Assembly: GCA_048213135.1 (NCBI GenBank)
Contig: PS015241.1
Span: 103,097-134,988, forward strand
DNA: 31,892 bases
Reading direction: 5' to 3'
From: Reclinomonas americana ATCC 50394
Taxonomy: Eukaryota > Jakobida > Jakobea > Jakobida
Made by a program: the position numbers and the translations under genes
Notes under the pieces: model-generated
What the model saw: only the letters and a program-made list of their open reading frames with translations
What the model was told of the DNA's origin: nothing
Database searches by the model: none
Shown: piece by piece, positions 9,725 through 22,184 of the stretch
Numbering within the stretch: the stretch's first letter is position 1
Layout of the letters: every line of letters begins with the position of its first letter

Positions 9725-12700
9725 ATGGGTCGCGACAAGCCCAAGTACACCAGCCGCGCCAAGTTCGCCGGCATGTCGGCGAAGGAGGAGAAGGAGCAGC
9801 GCAAGGCGCGCAAGGAGCTGCGACGACAGAAGCGCAAGGCCGTAAAGGTCGAGCGCAAGGTCACCAAGAAGATGCGCGTGCGCGCGAAGAAGGCCGAGCG
9901 CTTGCAGGAGAAGAACGACCTCAAGAAGGCCGCAAAGAAGCTCGTGGCATGTGAGTGACGTGAGAAGGGAAGAGAGCAGTGTGTGTGCGCGTGTGCGTGC
10001 ATGTGTGTGCATCTCTCTTGTGTGTGTCTATGTTGCTGTGCTCACAGGCACGAGCGCGTGCGTGCTTGGGTGTGCGTGTGCGTGCGTGTGACGTGTGCAT
10101 GTGCACATTCACACACTTTTTTGCCCTCGTTTTTTCTCTCTCTCTTCGTGTGCGCGTGTTACTGACTCTTTGCTGCCAATGTGTATGCACAGCTGGCTTT
10201 GTGCAAAGTTGCGGAGGAGTCGCGTGTGGCAGAAAGGTACGCTGGCACGCATGCGATGACGTCATCGGAGAAATTGTCATGCTGACTCTTTTTGTTATGT
10301 GCAGAATATTTGTGGTTTTTAATGGTGATCTGATGTTGTCGATGTGCAGCGCGTACGAGTGGGATTGTGGACATGGAGACGCAGGGTTACCTGTTGCGTG
10401 TGCGGGATATGCTGTTGCATCCGGATGCGACGTTGGACACGCCCCAAGGTGAGGGAAGGGAGGCATGGAATGGGATATAGCAGCAGAATGCCACCACTCA
10501 TGCTTCTGAGTCTTGTCTTGTTCGTGGTCTGTATCCCGTCCTGCTTCTCGTGTGGTGAATAGCACAGTGCACCCACTGCCGCATCGTGTCTTGCTTCTCG
10601 TCGCGGTGAAGAGACTGAGTTTGTTGCGCTTGCTTGTATCCTGCATCTTATCTTGCGTCATATTGTGTTGTGCATCCTCGTGCTACGAACTGCTTGAATG
10701 CCTTCGTCTATCGCTTGCTCGTGCTCCACATTTTGTCTTGCTTCTCGTGCACTTCGAAGAAATCGAGACTATCCTCCTTGGTTGTGTTCTGCACCCTCAT
10801 TCTTTCGCTTCCACCCCTTTCCCNNNNNNNNNNNNNNNNNNNNNNNNNNNNNNNNNNNNNNNNNNNNNNNNNNNNNNNNNNNNNNNNNNNNNNNNNNNNN
10901 NNNNNNNNNNNNNNNNNNNNNNNNNNNNNNNNNNNNNNNNNNNNNNNNNNNNNNNNNNNNNNNNNNNNNNNNNNNNNNNNNNNNNNNNNNNNNNNNNNNN
11001 NNNNNNNNNNNNNNNNNNNNNNNNNNNNNNNNNNNNNNNNNNNNNNNNNNNNNNNNNNNNNNNNNNNNNNNNNNNNNNNNNNNNNNNNNNNNNNNNNNNN
11101 NNNNNNNNNNNNNNNNNNNNNNNNNNNNNNNNNNNNNNNNNNNNNNNNNNNNNNNNNNNNNNNNNNNNNNNNNNNNNNNNNNNNNCCTCCTTTCCCTCTT
11201 TCTTGTGCAGCCGTGAACAACTTCCTCGAAGACGTCATCTCCGAACTGGAGGGCATGACCGTCAAGGTCGCCTTTGACAGCGTCGGCTGCAACGTGCTCG
11301 AGCTGGTCGTCGGCCTCGCCTCCCCCGAACTCGTCCTCCACCTGTGGGGCCGCCTGCTCGAAGTACCGACGTTGCGTTTGCTCTCCGCACCTCCCTTTTC
11401 CTTTGTTTCCACTCACCCTCCACCTCGCGCAGTGGCTTCCACGGCCTGGCGCGCAACCGCTACGCCTCCCACCTCCTCGAAAAGCTCTTCCGCGCCGTCG
11501 ACGTGAACGTCATGCCCGAGGACCTCGCCTCCCGCATCAATGCCACACTGGCGGCCTTCCGCTCGGTGAACCTTCCGTCGAGCATCACGCCGGTTTTGAA
11601 TCTGGTGCGCGACATGTATGGCTGCCACACGGCGACGGCCTTTGCCGACTTGCTCGGTCGCGTCGGCAACGTGGCCGTGCTGCACGAACTGTACTCGGAG
11701 GTGATGGGCATGACCAAGCCGTCGCTATTTGCCTCGCTGGTTCGCGACCCGTTCACCAGCACCTTTTTGCAAGCGGCGGTGCGTGCGGCGCCGAAGGATT
11801 CGCCACTGCATCAGTTCCTGTGCTTTGACATTTTCGAGCGTAACTTTGTCAACTTCAACGCCATTGCGCGGAATGCGAGTGGCAGTCACTTTTTGCAGGC
11901 GGTGGTGTTGGTGAGTGGTGGAAAAGGGGAAGGGCGAGATGGGGAAAGAGACGGGGAGGGGGAAGGAGGAGAAGCACGAGAGAAGGAAGGAAGAAGAAGA
12001 AGAACGAGAAGAAGAATAAGAAAAAGGAGAAAGAGAAGAAGTAGAAGAAAAAGAAGAAGAAGACGAAGAAGAAGGAGAAAAGAACAAGAAGGAGAAGAAG
12101 AAGAAGAAGACGAAAGAAGGAGAAGGAGGAGGAGGAGAAGAAGGTGAAGGAGAACAAGAAGACGAAGAAAAGAGGAAGAGTGCGGAGCAGCTGTGTTGAG
12201 AGAAAGCTAGGAGGGAGAGTTCCCTTGGACATAGAAAACGGCAATACTGACTTTGAGGAAGTGAGTGGTAAGGATCAGAGGGAGGATAAGCAGAAAAAGG
12301 ACAAATAGGAGAGAATAGAAATCAGAATGGGAGAGAAAGCTGAGAAAGTGAGTCAGGGCATCTTGACGAAACAGGCAAGTGGCTGCAATGTGTGTAAGGA
12401 GAAGGGGGGAAAGTGAGCAAGAGAATGAGAGGCTAAAAGGGAAATTCGTTGTGTCTCCTGCTTGCTGCAGTCTTGCAGCCCTTTTTTCATTGTCGCTGTG
12501 TTCGTTTTAGGTTGTGTCGACTGCATCTGTCTCTTTCTCTGTCCCTTTGTGTTTCTTTCTGTCTCTTCTCAAGTCGGTCATTGCTTGTTCTTTCCACTCA
12601 ATTGTCGCTGCCTCTGCCTCTCCTTCTTCCTCGTACGCAAATCGTCTTCACAAACACTTTGCACTCAATTTGTCGCTGCTTCTGCCTCTCCCTCTTCCCA

Positions 12701-15700
12701 CTTCGCACTCATCATCTTCTTTCCCTCCTCGCAGCACTCCACCGACGCCGAGTTCTCGCATCACTGCTCGCGCTCGTGCGAAGTGATGGCACCTGTAGTC
12801 CCCAAACCGAAGAAGGAGAAGAAGAAGACGAAGGAGGAGCCGGCGGGCAAGAAGGGCAAGCAGGGCAAGCAAGGCAAACAGGGCAAGCAGGGCAAGAAGG
12901 GACCCAAGGAGGCAGAGGAGAAGAAGGAGGAGCCAGTAGAGGCTGAGGAGAAGAAGGAGGAGGGAGAGGAGGGCGAGGTCAAGAAGGAGCCCAAGAAGTA
13001 CTTGCTGATGGACCTCGCGATGGACGTCCACGGACACTACATTGTAGAGGCGCTCATTCAGCGTGCTGCCGGCTTTGCCGACAAGTTTGGCACAGGAAAG
13101 AGTTGCGTCTCGACTTATTCCCTTCCTTTCTTCTCTCTCTTCTGCCCGGTGCTTCGTGTTCTTCTTGTAATCTCGTCGTTTTGCGAAATTACCTGCGTGG
13201 TTGAATGCGTCTGCATTTAGCGCCACTCCAAGTCTCCGCGCTTGAAGTGTTTCTTTCTGTTGTTGCATCACTCTTGCATCCATGCGTTTCGCATGCCTTC
13301 TCTGTTGTACACCTTGTTTCACATTATCTCTCTTATTATTCTCTCACATGTGAAAACACTGTTCACTTCCCACCCTTCCTGTTTATCACTCCTCCCGTTT
13401 TGTTTCTTTTCGTCGTCTCAAATCCTGCTCACCAAGTTCTCTCTCTCTCTCTCTGTTTCTGTGTGTCTACCTGCTCCTTGCATTTCTTTCCTCTCGCTTC
13501 TGCATCTTACGTTATTCTGGCTCGTGCAATTTTCGCGTTGCCCACGTGCCTCCGTACTGCTCATCCTTCCCCTTCTCCACCCTTTCTCATGCCATCCTTA
13601 CCCTTCTCCAACCCTTCACCTTCTCCACCCTTCCCCTTCCCCACCCCTTCCCCTTCTCCACCCCTTACCTTCTCTCCACCCCTTCCCTTCTCCATCTCTT
13701 CCCCTTCTCACCCTTCCCGCTCCTCTGCAGGCGGCCCGCCACTGGACGACTGCCTTCTCGCCCTGCTGAGCCGTCTGCTGCGTGTCAAGTCGCTGGAGCA
13801 GCTGCTGATGGGCGTGGAGGACATGTCCATGCCGGCCGCTGACCATAGTGGCGTGTCAAAGGAAGGAGCCAAGGGAGCTAGCGCGCTGGTCTCCAAGGCT
13901 CGCAAGCGTGCGGCAGCCGAAGCGGCGAAGCACGGGTCGCTGGAGGAGATGGCGGCGGCCAGCAACCAGGCTCACGCACTGGCTTTCTCGGCGATTCCAT
14001 CGGTGCAGCCGTCGGCGGTCGGTGCGTTGAATGTGGCGCGACTGGCCTTTGCCGCCACCCGCCTGATGCCGATGAAGCAGCAGACGCGGTGCCTGAAGGT
14101 GAGAGCCTCACACGGCAAGTCCGTTGTCTTCTCGTTGCTTAGCTCTTTCTTTGTTACAGCATGTGGGTGCGGTGCTCGTCCCCGGCACCAGTGGCCAGGA
14201 GCTGCCGGCGGCACTGACCACCAAGCTGATCCGCAACGAATACGGCCTGGCGCTGTACAACGAGCTGCTCAAATTCCACCGCGACTGCGTGTGGGAGTTT
14301 TGGACGGCATTCGAGAAGCTGGTCAACGCCGATAAGCTGGCCTCACTGTGCGTCACCGTGTGCGGCGGGCGTGTCGTGGAGACGCTGGTTACGCTGCGCT
14401 CGAAGAAGTCGCCGGTGGTGGCCAAGTTTGTGGAGATGCTCGGCGAGCGAGTGGTCGATGTGGCGCTCACGCGACCGGGTGCGCATGTGGTGGAGGTCAT
14501 GTTTGAGGAGGCGACGTTGTATCAGAAGGTGATTGGGGGGTGTTTGGAGAAGGGAGGGGGATTGGGGAAAGAGATGGTAGAAAAGGGATATTTTGAAAAG
14601 GGATGTTAAGAGAAGAGGGATTTGGGAAAGAAAAAGAAGGGCAGTGGCAAAGTCATTGTGTGAGTGTTGTGCAAGAGGTGAGTTGCCGAGTGTCTCTGTG
14701 TATCAACGAGTTAGAGAACACATGTAGCCAGTGTTTGTTATCTGCACTTCGCTGCTTGAGAATGTTGAGCAATAACCATTGCATTATTGAGAACGAGTGG
14801 CATTCTCTGTCAACAGAGAAGTGGTCAAGAAAAGAGAGCGTTGCGCTGAGTGAGAATTAGGAGGATTGACCTTGTGCACTGTGAGCGAGTGCTTCTTTCC
14901 CTCGTAGCAGAACAGTGATCAAGAGAAGGAGTAGACGCTAATGTCTGTCGCCTGCAATACGCAGAGTGGATGGACAGAGTATTTCGATGTGCTTCTTCGA
15001 TTGTGATGAAGTGAGATAGAAATAGATAGGTAGGTAGAGAGAGAGAGAGAGACATTGCACGCGCATAGGGCGAGAATGAGAGTGAGATATAATCGAGAGA
15101 GAGAGAGGAGGGAAGAGGCGTGGCGACGTGCAGAACGCATCTCTCTCCGTGCCCTTTACCTTCGAGTGAGAATGATTGAGTTGTGCCTCCTGTCGTTGCG
15201 TTCTTCGACAGTTCAGTGTCCACGAGTTGGAATTAGAATGTGCTTCTCGTCAATTCTAGCGTGAGTGACCTCGTTTTTTATTCTGCTGCACTTCGAATCG
15301 CGTCATAGAATGAGCAAGAGAGAGAGAAAGAAAAGAGAGATGCAGATCGCCATGTCACGCTCTCACTCACACGCACGCAACAAGAGAGTGCGCACATGAG
15401 AGAACGAGCGGATACAAACACGTTCGCATGAGTGCACACTCAGCGGTGTGCTTGCGTGTGTGTGCGAAAAACATCTCTGACTCTCCTTCTCCCTCAATCC
15501 TCCTTCCCTTAATCCTCCTTCTCCCTCTAATCTCCTTTCCTTCCGCTCTCCTTCCCCTTTTCCCCCCTCCCCCCTTTCCCCCTTCCCCGCTCACCTCCCT
15601 TCTCCTTTCCGCAGCGCACCCTCATGCAACTGCTGTCCCCGCGCGCGGACCAAATCCGCCAAAACCGCTACGGTCGCTTCGTCTTCCGCAACCTGCACCT

Positions 15701-16316
15701 CGACGAGTACCGCCGTCAGCCCGAAGTGTGGGAGCAACGGCAGGCCAAGGTCGTCAAGCAGGCCAAGGTGTACGAGGAGATTTTCGGTGCGGGGTCGTTG
15801 GGCCGTGCCGCGACCTCTTCCACGGCCGCCGCCGCCGATGCCCACATGACCAATGGCGATCACGAGGAGGCGGAGGCGGAGGACGAGATGGAGGTGGACG
15901 GTGACAAGAAGAAGAAGAAGAAGAGCAAGAAGGAGAAGAAGGACAAGGGCAAGAAGGAGGAGGTGGCGGCGGCTCCAATGGAGGAAGAAGAGGTCGAGGA
16001 CGAGGAGCCGGCGGACTCGAAGAAGAAGAAGAAGAAGGAAAAGAAGGAGAAGAAGGACAGCAAGGGACACAGTGCCGAGCGCGTGGTGGAGCTGATGAGC
16101 AGCAGTGCTTCGGCCGTGGCCGCGGGCCAGAAGCGCTCTCGCAAGGAGTCTGCCGACACGGACGAGGTGCATGCGGAGGCGAACGGGCACATGGAGACGG
16201 ATGGTGGTGACGACGACGACGCGCCCAAGAAGAAGTCGAAGAAGCCGAAGAAGCCATCGAAGAAGCGTCGCAAGGGCGCCGATGGTGATGAGGTGGAGGA
16301 GGAGGATGATGAATGA
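9725..16316 (+). CDS. NOP9: NOP9-like nucleolar Pumilio-repeat RNA-binding protein, 9 exons, 928 residues
   Basis: NOP9 proteins bind pre-rRNA in the nucleolus near the 3' end of 18S and are needed for small-subunit maturation. Exons: 9725-9950, 10209-10236, 10360-10448, 11211-11370, 11433-11910, 12735-13101, 13731-14098, 14160-14528, 15615-16316; total 2787 nt, all phases consistent. A lysine/arginine-rich N-terminus (MGRDKPKY) precedes helical Pumilio-like repeats, recognisable from GCNVLELVVG, RNRYASHLLEKL, RNASGSHFLQAV, HGHYIVEALI, CGGRVVETLV and PGAHVVEVMF. The family C-terminal signature RYGRFVFRNLHLDEY is in the last exon, followed by a lysine/glutamate-rich tail of about 170 residues. 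Yeast and human NOP9 are roughly 640-670 residues; the excess here is the tail plus a lysine/glycine/glutamine insert in exon 6. Exons 2-3 are the least certain: their acceptors were chosen to keep frame. The 362-base gap lies in intron 3, so a small extra exon there cannot be excluded. Confidence 0.85.
10824..11185. other. Assembly gap (362 N) in NOP9 intron 3
   Basis: Run of N inside intron 10449-11210. The sequence before it is a pyrimidine-rich, loosely repetitive stretch with recurrent 'cttgcttctcgt'. Confidence 0.95.
11975..12175. repeat. GAA/AGA triplet tract in NOP9 intron 5
   Basis: Nearly pure GAA/GAG triplets lie in intron 11911-12734, on the sense strand of the gene. The arginine-rich open frame through it is a shadow; the exon ends at the GTGAGT donor at 11911. 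Confidence 0.85.
13600..13722. repeat. Pyrimidine-rich CCCTTCTCCA repeats before NOP9 exon 7
   Basis: About ten degenerate copies of 'cccttctccac' form an extended pyrimidine tract directly upstream of the acceptor at 13730 (ctctgcag), inside intron 13102-13730. Confidence 0.75.
14529..15614. other. NOP9 intron 8 (1086 bases), no gene seen
   Basis: The donor is GTGATT and the acceptor follows a strong pyrimidine tract at 15475-15610. It contains short GA tracts near 15035 and 15100. I find no nested gene on either strand. Confidence 0.7.
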
Positions 16317-16383
16317 GTGAAGCAAGATGCCAGCGTGGTCGTTTTTAATCCCCATACAGCCAGACTCATCGGCACATGGCACT
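16317..16383. other. Shared 3' intergenic spacer between convergent genes
   Basis: Only 67 bases separate the NOP9 stop (plus strand) from the stop of the S9 peptidase gene (minus strand), so the two 3' UTRs probably overlap. Confidence 0.7.
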
Positions 16384-19300
16384 TTAGGCACTGCTGCCGA
16401 CCAAGAAGCGCTCGAGGAACATGATGACTGCATTCTGGTAAAAGTCGCGGTTTCGCTTCTGCTCGAGGAAGGCGATGAGTCAGAGAGCGGAGGAGCAAGC
16501 CTTGAAGAGGACATACACACCTTGCGGAATCCGTGTCCCTGCGACGCACAGCAGAATTGGAAATCAGCAGATGCAACTCATGAGAAGCCTGCCAGTCCAC
16601 TCACCTCATCCTTGGCCATGAGGTACCACACGCTGCGGCCGTTCTCGCGCACCGCCGTGACAATCTGCTCGCTCTCCGTGACGGGCACACGCGGGTCGTT
16701 GAGTCCCTGCACCACGAACAGCGGCCGATCGATGCGACTGGCATGCGTCGACGGCGAGATGGAGAGCAGAAACTCGCGCATCTCAGGATCGCGCTCGTCG
16801 CCGTACTTGACACGGCGCAAGTCGCGCCGGTCGTCGTGCGTGTTCTCCAAGAAAGTGACAAAGTTGCTGATGCCGACAATATCAATGCCGCAACGCAGCC
16901 GCGGTCCGAAATGGATGAGCGAGGCCAGCACCATGTAGCTGACGTGTACGCGCATATAGGTGAAGGGGAGCTCGTGAGGGAGGGAGGAATGAGAAGACTC
17001 ACCCGCCGTAGGAGCCGCCCCACACGGCCACACGGGAGGCGTCGAGCTCTGGCTGCTGGCCAACCCAGTCGAGCAGCGCGCCAATGTCGAGCACCGAGTT
17101 TTCGCGCAGGCGTCCGTTGTCGAGCTGCACAAACCTGCAAAGGGGGAAGAATATGATGACTCTGTTTGGGAAAGGCATTGTACGACAAAGGAGGCGTCGC
17201 ACTTTTTGCCGTATCCATCGGAACCGCGGACGTTGGGGTCGAGAATGGCCACGTTCATCTCACGCAACAGATACTGGTACGACGGTGAGAAGGTCGGCAG
17301 CGATTGGCCCTCCTGAGAAGCGGGAAATGACACGGAAGAGTGTCGGGAGTGTGAGAGAAGAGAGCACATGGTTACACTCACAGATGAGCAATGAGAAAGG
17401 GGTTTCTCTCGCGTGTGCGTAGCTGGGAACACACGAAACACGATAGCAGTGGACTATGACTCAAATGCCCATCAGTCTCTCAGTGCACAATGAAAGGCTC
17501 CAAATTGGAGACTACTCACATTCAACAACTCAAATGTCCATCTGTCTCTCGCTGCACAATGAAAGGCTCCTAATTGGAGACTTCTAACTCTCAACCAACT
17601 CAAATGTCCAACTGTCTCTCGTTGCACAATGAAAGGCTCCGACTACTAACTCTCAACCAACTCAAATGTCCAACTGTCTCGCGTTGCACAATGAAGGCTC
17701 CTAACTGGAGACTACTAACTCTCAACCAACTCAAATGTCCATCGGTCTCTCGTTGCACAATGAAAGGCTCCTAATTGGAGACTACTAACTCTCAACCAAC
17801 TCAAATGTCCAACTGTCTCTCGTTGCACAATTAAAGGCTCCTAATTGGAGACTACTAACATTCAAACAACTCAAATGTCCATCTGTCTCTCTCGTTGCAC
17901 AATGAAAGGCTCCGAACTGGAGACTGCTAACTCTCACCAATGAAGATCAGATCGACTGATGTGCTCATTTCACCTCACGGAGCGACAGAGGGTGCTCCCT
18001 AAGTTCCACTCCATGTGCACTGCGTGCTGTGATACGTCATCCCTTCCCCTCTCTCACACTTACCGGTCCACCGTGAATGTGGATGACCACCGGGTACTTG
18101 TTGCCGACTGTCGATACAATTCAGTCAGAAGCAATAACCATTATGCTGCCACACACTCAGTCAACACGCAACACTTCTCCAGCGGCGGCCGGTTGGGCTT
18201 GTAGTAGAACGCGTGAATGCGCAGGTCGTCAAACGATGCAAAATCGATCAGGGTGGGCTCGACAAAATCGTCAGTGGGGAGGCCGCCCACTTCGCTTTGC
18301 GTCCAGCGGGTGACCTAAGTGGGGGGAGGGGAAGGGGAAGTGAGGGGCAGGAAGGGGGGAGGAAGGGGGAAGGGGAAGGGGAAGGGGGAAGGGGAAAGGG
18401 GGAAGACGGAAGGAGGAGGGGGACGGAAGAGGGGAAGATTGAGAGNNNNNNNNNNNNNNNNNNNNNNNNNNNNNNNNNNNNNNNNNNNNNNNNNNNNNNN
18501 NNNNNNNNNNNNNNNNNNNNNNNNNNNNNNNNNNNNNNNNNNNNNNNNNNNNNNNNNNNNNNNNNNNNNNNNNNNNNNNNNNNNNNNNNNNNNNNNNNNN
18601 NNNNNNNNNNNNNNNNNNNNNNNNNNNNNNNNNNGGGAGAGAAAGAAGGGGGAGAGAAGGAAGGGGGAGAGAAGGAAGGGGGAGAGAAGGAAGGGGGAGG
18701 GCACGTAGGGGGAGAGAAGGAAGGGGGAAGACGAAGGGGGAAGACGGAAGGGGGAAGACGGGGAGGGGGGAGACGGAGGGCACTCTTTCCTATTTCGTTC
18801 GATCATATGTCGTCGTGCATGCCATGCCTCGCCCTTCTCTTCCATTCTCGTTCCCTTCGCTCCTCTCTCCTGCTCTTCTCTTTCTGGTGTCCCTTTTTCG
18901 ATGCCCTTCTCCCTTTCCCTGTTCCTCCTTCCCTTCTCTTCCTTTTTCGCTTTCCCGTCCCCGTTTTCTCCATGCCTCCTTCCTATGTCCTTGATCTCTC
19001 TTCTTTTCTCTCTCGCTTGCGCTTTCTCTTCCTCTTCCTCACCGTGCTCTCTCTCTCTCTCTCTCTCCCTTCTCCCTTCCCTCACACACCTCCTTTGTGC
19101 GAACGTCCATGCTGAACACATCACCGGGCGTCTTGGGTGAGTTGAGATAGAAACCAATGTCGGTGCCAGTTGGGTTCCAGTCGATACTATGCGATGCACC
19201 CGATCAGAGACAGAGGCAACAGGGGAGGAGAAGAAGGGACGAACCCGCCCACGTAGCCGACGGTCGGCAGCGGTTGTGCCACGTACTCGTCGGTGGCAGT

Positions 19301-19470
19301 GAACAGCATGTACAGCTGCGTGGAGTGGTACGTTAACATAAAGCAGTGGGGAGGGTAGAGGGCAGTGGAGATGAAGACGTGCCTTGTAGATACCGCCCTC
19401 GTTGACAGTGAAGGCCGCCAGCTCGCCAGTGGGGCTCACCTGTGAGACGAGTCAACAACAACGCACAGCA

Positions 19471-19505
<35 letters not shown>

Positions 19506-20369
19506 GCAAACGCACACGCACACACTCACACACGCACGCACACGCACACACACACACACACACAGAGCAAGCAGCAAGCATACAATGTGTTCTAGTGCCG
19601 CACCTCAAACTCCTCCACACCCCACTCTAAGTCCTCGGTGATGCACTTGTACTCGTGCGACTCGGTGTTGTACGAAAAGAGTTTCTTGAAATCGGAACCC
19701 TCGTCTGGGTGCACCAGGGGTGTGAATAATCGGCACCCCTTGCACACCGCCTTCCTCACTCACCCGACACCACGTACAGCTTGTTCGGCGACGGTGCAAA
19801 GCGCACGACACCAAACGACACTGGCGAGTCGATGCCCTGCGAAAACGAGATGAGAAATGCTCCCCGCCGCCTTGAGGTCTGGCCGGACATCTCACCCTGG
19901 TCTTCACGGGCAGCAGATCGTCGACGCTGCTCACCGGCGGCACCTCCTGCGCCGCCAGCTGGCGAATGTTGCGCAGGCGGTACACGTACGACTCGGAGAC
20001 GGACACGTAGCGCTTGATCAGTAGTTCCGAGTCGTCGGGGCTGAACTCGGTGGGGAAGAAGAAGCCGGTGGCTTCGAAGACCACGCGCGGCAGCGAGAAG
20101 GTGCGGGTGGTGACGTCGAAGGTGCAGATGACCACGTCGCGGTCGCGGCCGTTGCGCTGCGTGCTGTGGGGGGAGGAAGGAGAAGGGAGGAGGGAAAGGG
20201 GATGTGAGGGGGTATGAGGGGGAAGGGGGTGTGAGGGGGAATAGGAGAGGGGGAAGAGGAGAGGAGAGGGGGAGGAGGCAAATGGGTGGAGGAGAAGCGG
20301 ATGTAAGGCGAGGAACAAAGTGGAGAAGAACCAGAAGGAAACAGATAGAGAGACAGACAGACAGAGAAA

Positions 20370-20445
<76 letters not shown>

Positions 20446-21094
20446 GAAGACGAGAGACGACGAGAGAGAGAGAGACAGACGAGACGAGACGAGAGAGAAG
20501 AAACGAGAGGAGACGAGAGAGAGAGAGAGAGAGAGAGACNNNNNNNNNNNNNNNNNNNNNNNNNNNNNNNNNNNNNNNNNNNNNNNNNNNNNNNNNNNNN
20601 NNNNNNNNNNNNNNNNNNNNNNNNNNNNNNNNNNNNNNNNNNNNNNNNNNNNNNNNNNNNNNNNNNNNNNNNNNNNNNNNNNNNNNNNNNNNNNNNNNNN
20701 NNNNNNNNNNNNNNNNNNNNNNNNNNNNNNNNNNNNNNNNNNNNNNNNNNNNNNNNNNNNNNNNNNNNNNNNNNNNNNNNNNNNNNNNNNNNNNNNNNNN
20801 NNNNNNNNNNNNNNNNNNNNNNNNNNNNNNNNNNNNNNNNNNNNNNNNNNNNNNNNNNNNNNNNNNNNNNNNNNNNNNNNNNNNNNNNNNNNNNNNNNNN
20901 NNNNNNNNNNNNNNNNNNNNNNNNNNNNNNNNNNNNNNNNNNNNNNNNNNNNNNNNNNNNNNNNNNNNNNNNNNNNNNNNNNNNNNNNNNNNNNNNNNNN
21001 NNNNNNNNNNNNNNNNNNNNNNNNNNNNNNNNNNNNNNNNNNNNNNNNNNNNNNNNNNNNNNNNNNNNNNNNNNNNNNNNNNNNNNNNNNNNNN

Positions 21095-21141
<47 letters not shown>

Positions 21142-21195
21142 AGCAGAGCGACAGAGATAGAGAGACAGACAGACTGACAGAGTGAGAAAACAGAG

Positions 21196-21227
<32 letters not shown>

Positions 21228-22150
21228 ACCACAGAGAGAGAGACAGAGAGACAGACAAACAGAGAAGAAGAAAAAGACACTGAAGAGGAACAGAGTGAGA
21301 GAGAATCCGAGTGAGGAAAATGGAGGATGCATGAATCGAGCAGGAAAACACAGGAGCCGACGATGGAAGGGCGAGTAAGAAGGAGGCGGAAGAGCAAGAA
21401 TAACCGTCATTGAGAGAGAATGCGACTACGGGAGAGACACACAGCATGAGATACGCAACGAGAAGAACGCCAGCATGGACCCATCGTGCGACCACTTGGC
21501 GCCCGAGTTCTTGCTCTTGCCGTCCGTCAACAGCGTGTGCGTGGCCTTCTCGAAATCGAAAAAGTACAACTGCCGATGGAGCCTAGTAAGAAAGCAAGCA
21601 CACACTGCGTGCAGAAAGAGAAGAGACTTGCCTGGAACTGCTCATCGCCACCCGTATCCTTGGCATACACGAATCCACGCGCATCGCTGCGCGGGTAATA
21701 CGAGCCTCCTCCCACAGCATCCTCAAAGAAGGTCAGCTGCGTGCGACAGCCGAGAGGGCGGTGCACGTAGTGGATCTGCGGAAATGGGGAGAGATCGGTG
21801 AGACGAAAGACAAGGCGAGTTGTCCACGGCACACAAATGAACAAACTTGCGAAGTGTCGGCGAATCGCGTGGCAATCAGGATTCCGCCCTTGTCGCTGCA
21901 AGGAGAAGCGAACCAGTGAGTGTAAGAGGGCGGAATGATCTTTTCAGTCAAGGAGCGCGAGAGGGAGAGGCATAAGGCGTGATTCTTCAGAGTCAATCTG
22001 TCTATCTGTCTGTACAGTCAACGAGGCATGCCACTGCGCTTGTGTGTGATTGGGGAGAGAGCGAGATAGAAAGGCACAAGCGACAACCAGAAAGACAGTA
22101 GTACAGACTTGGTGACAGTCAGGGAGACAAGAAGAGAAAGAGACAGAGAG

Positions 22151-22184
<34 letters not shown>

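Noticed and set aside
11911-12180. Arginine-rich extension of NOP9 exon 5
   Set aside because: A clean GTGAGT donor follows FLQAVVL, the tract is a GAA microsatellite, and the phase fits exon 6 exactly.
17455-17945. CRISPR-like array
   Set aside because: Whole units repeat with no unique spacers, and it lies in a eukaryotic intron; it is a minisatellite.
19605-21495. Open frames of about 600 codons on the minus strand
   Set aside because: They run through 555 N and serine/leucine-rich GA/CT repeats; only 19604-19704, 19764-19836 and 19896-20163 are real S9 exons, in differing frames.
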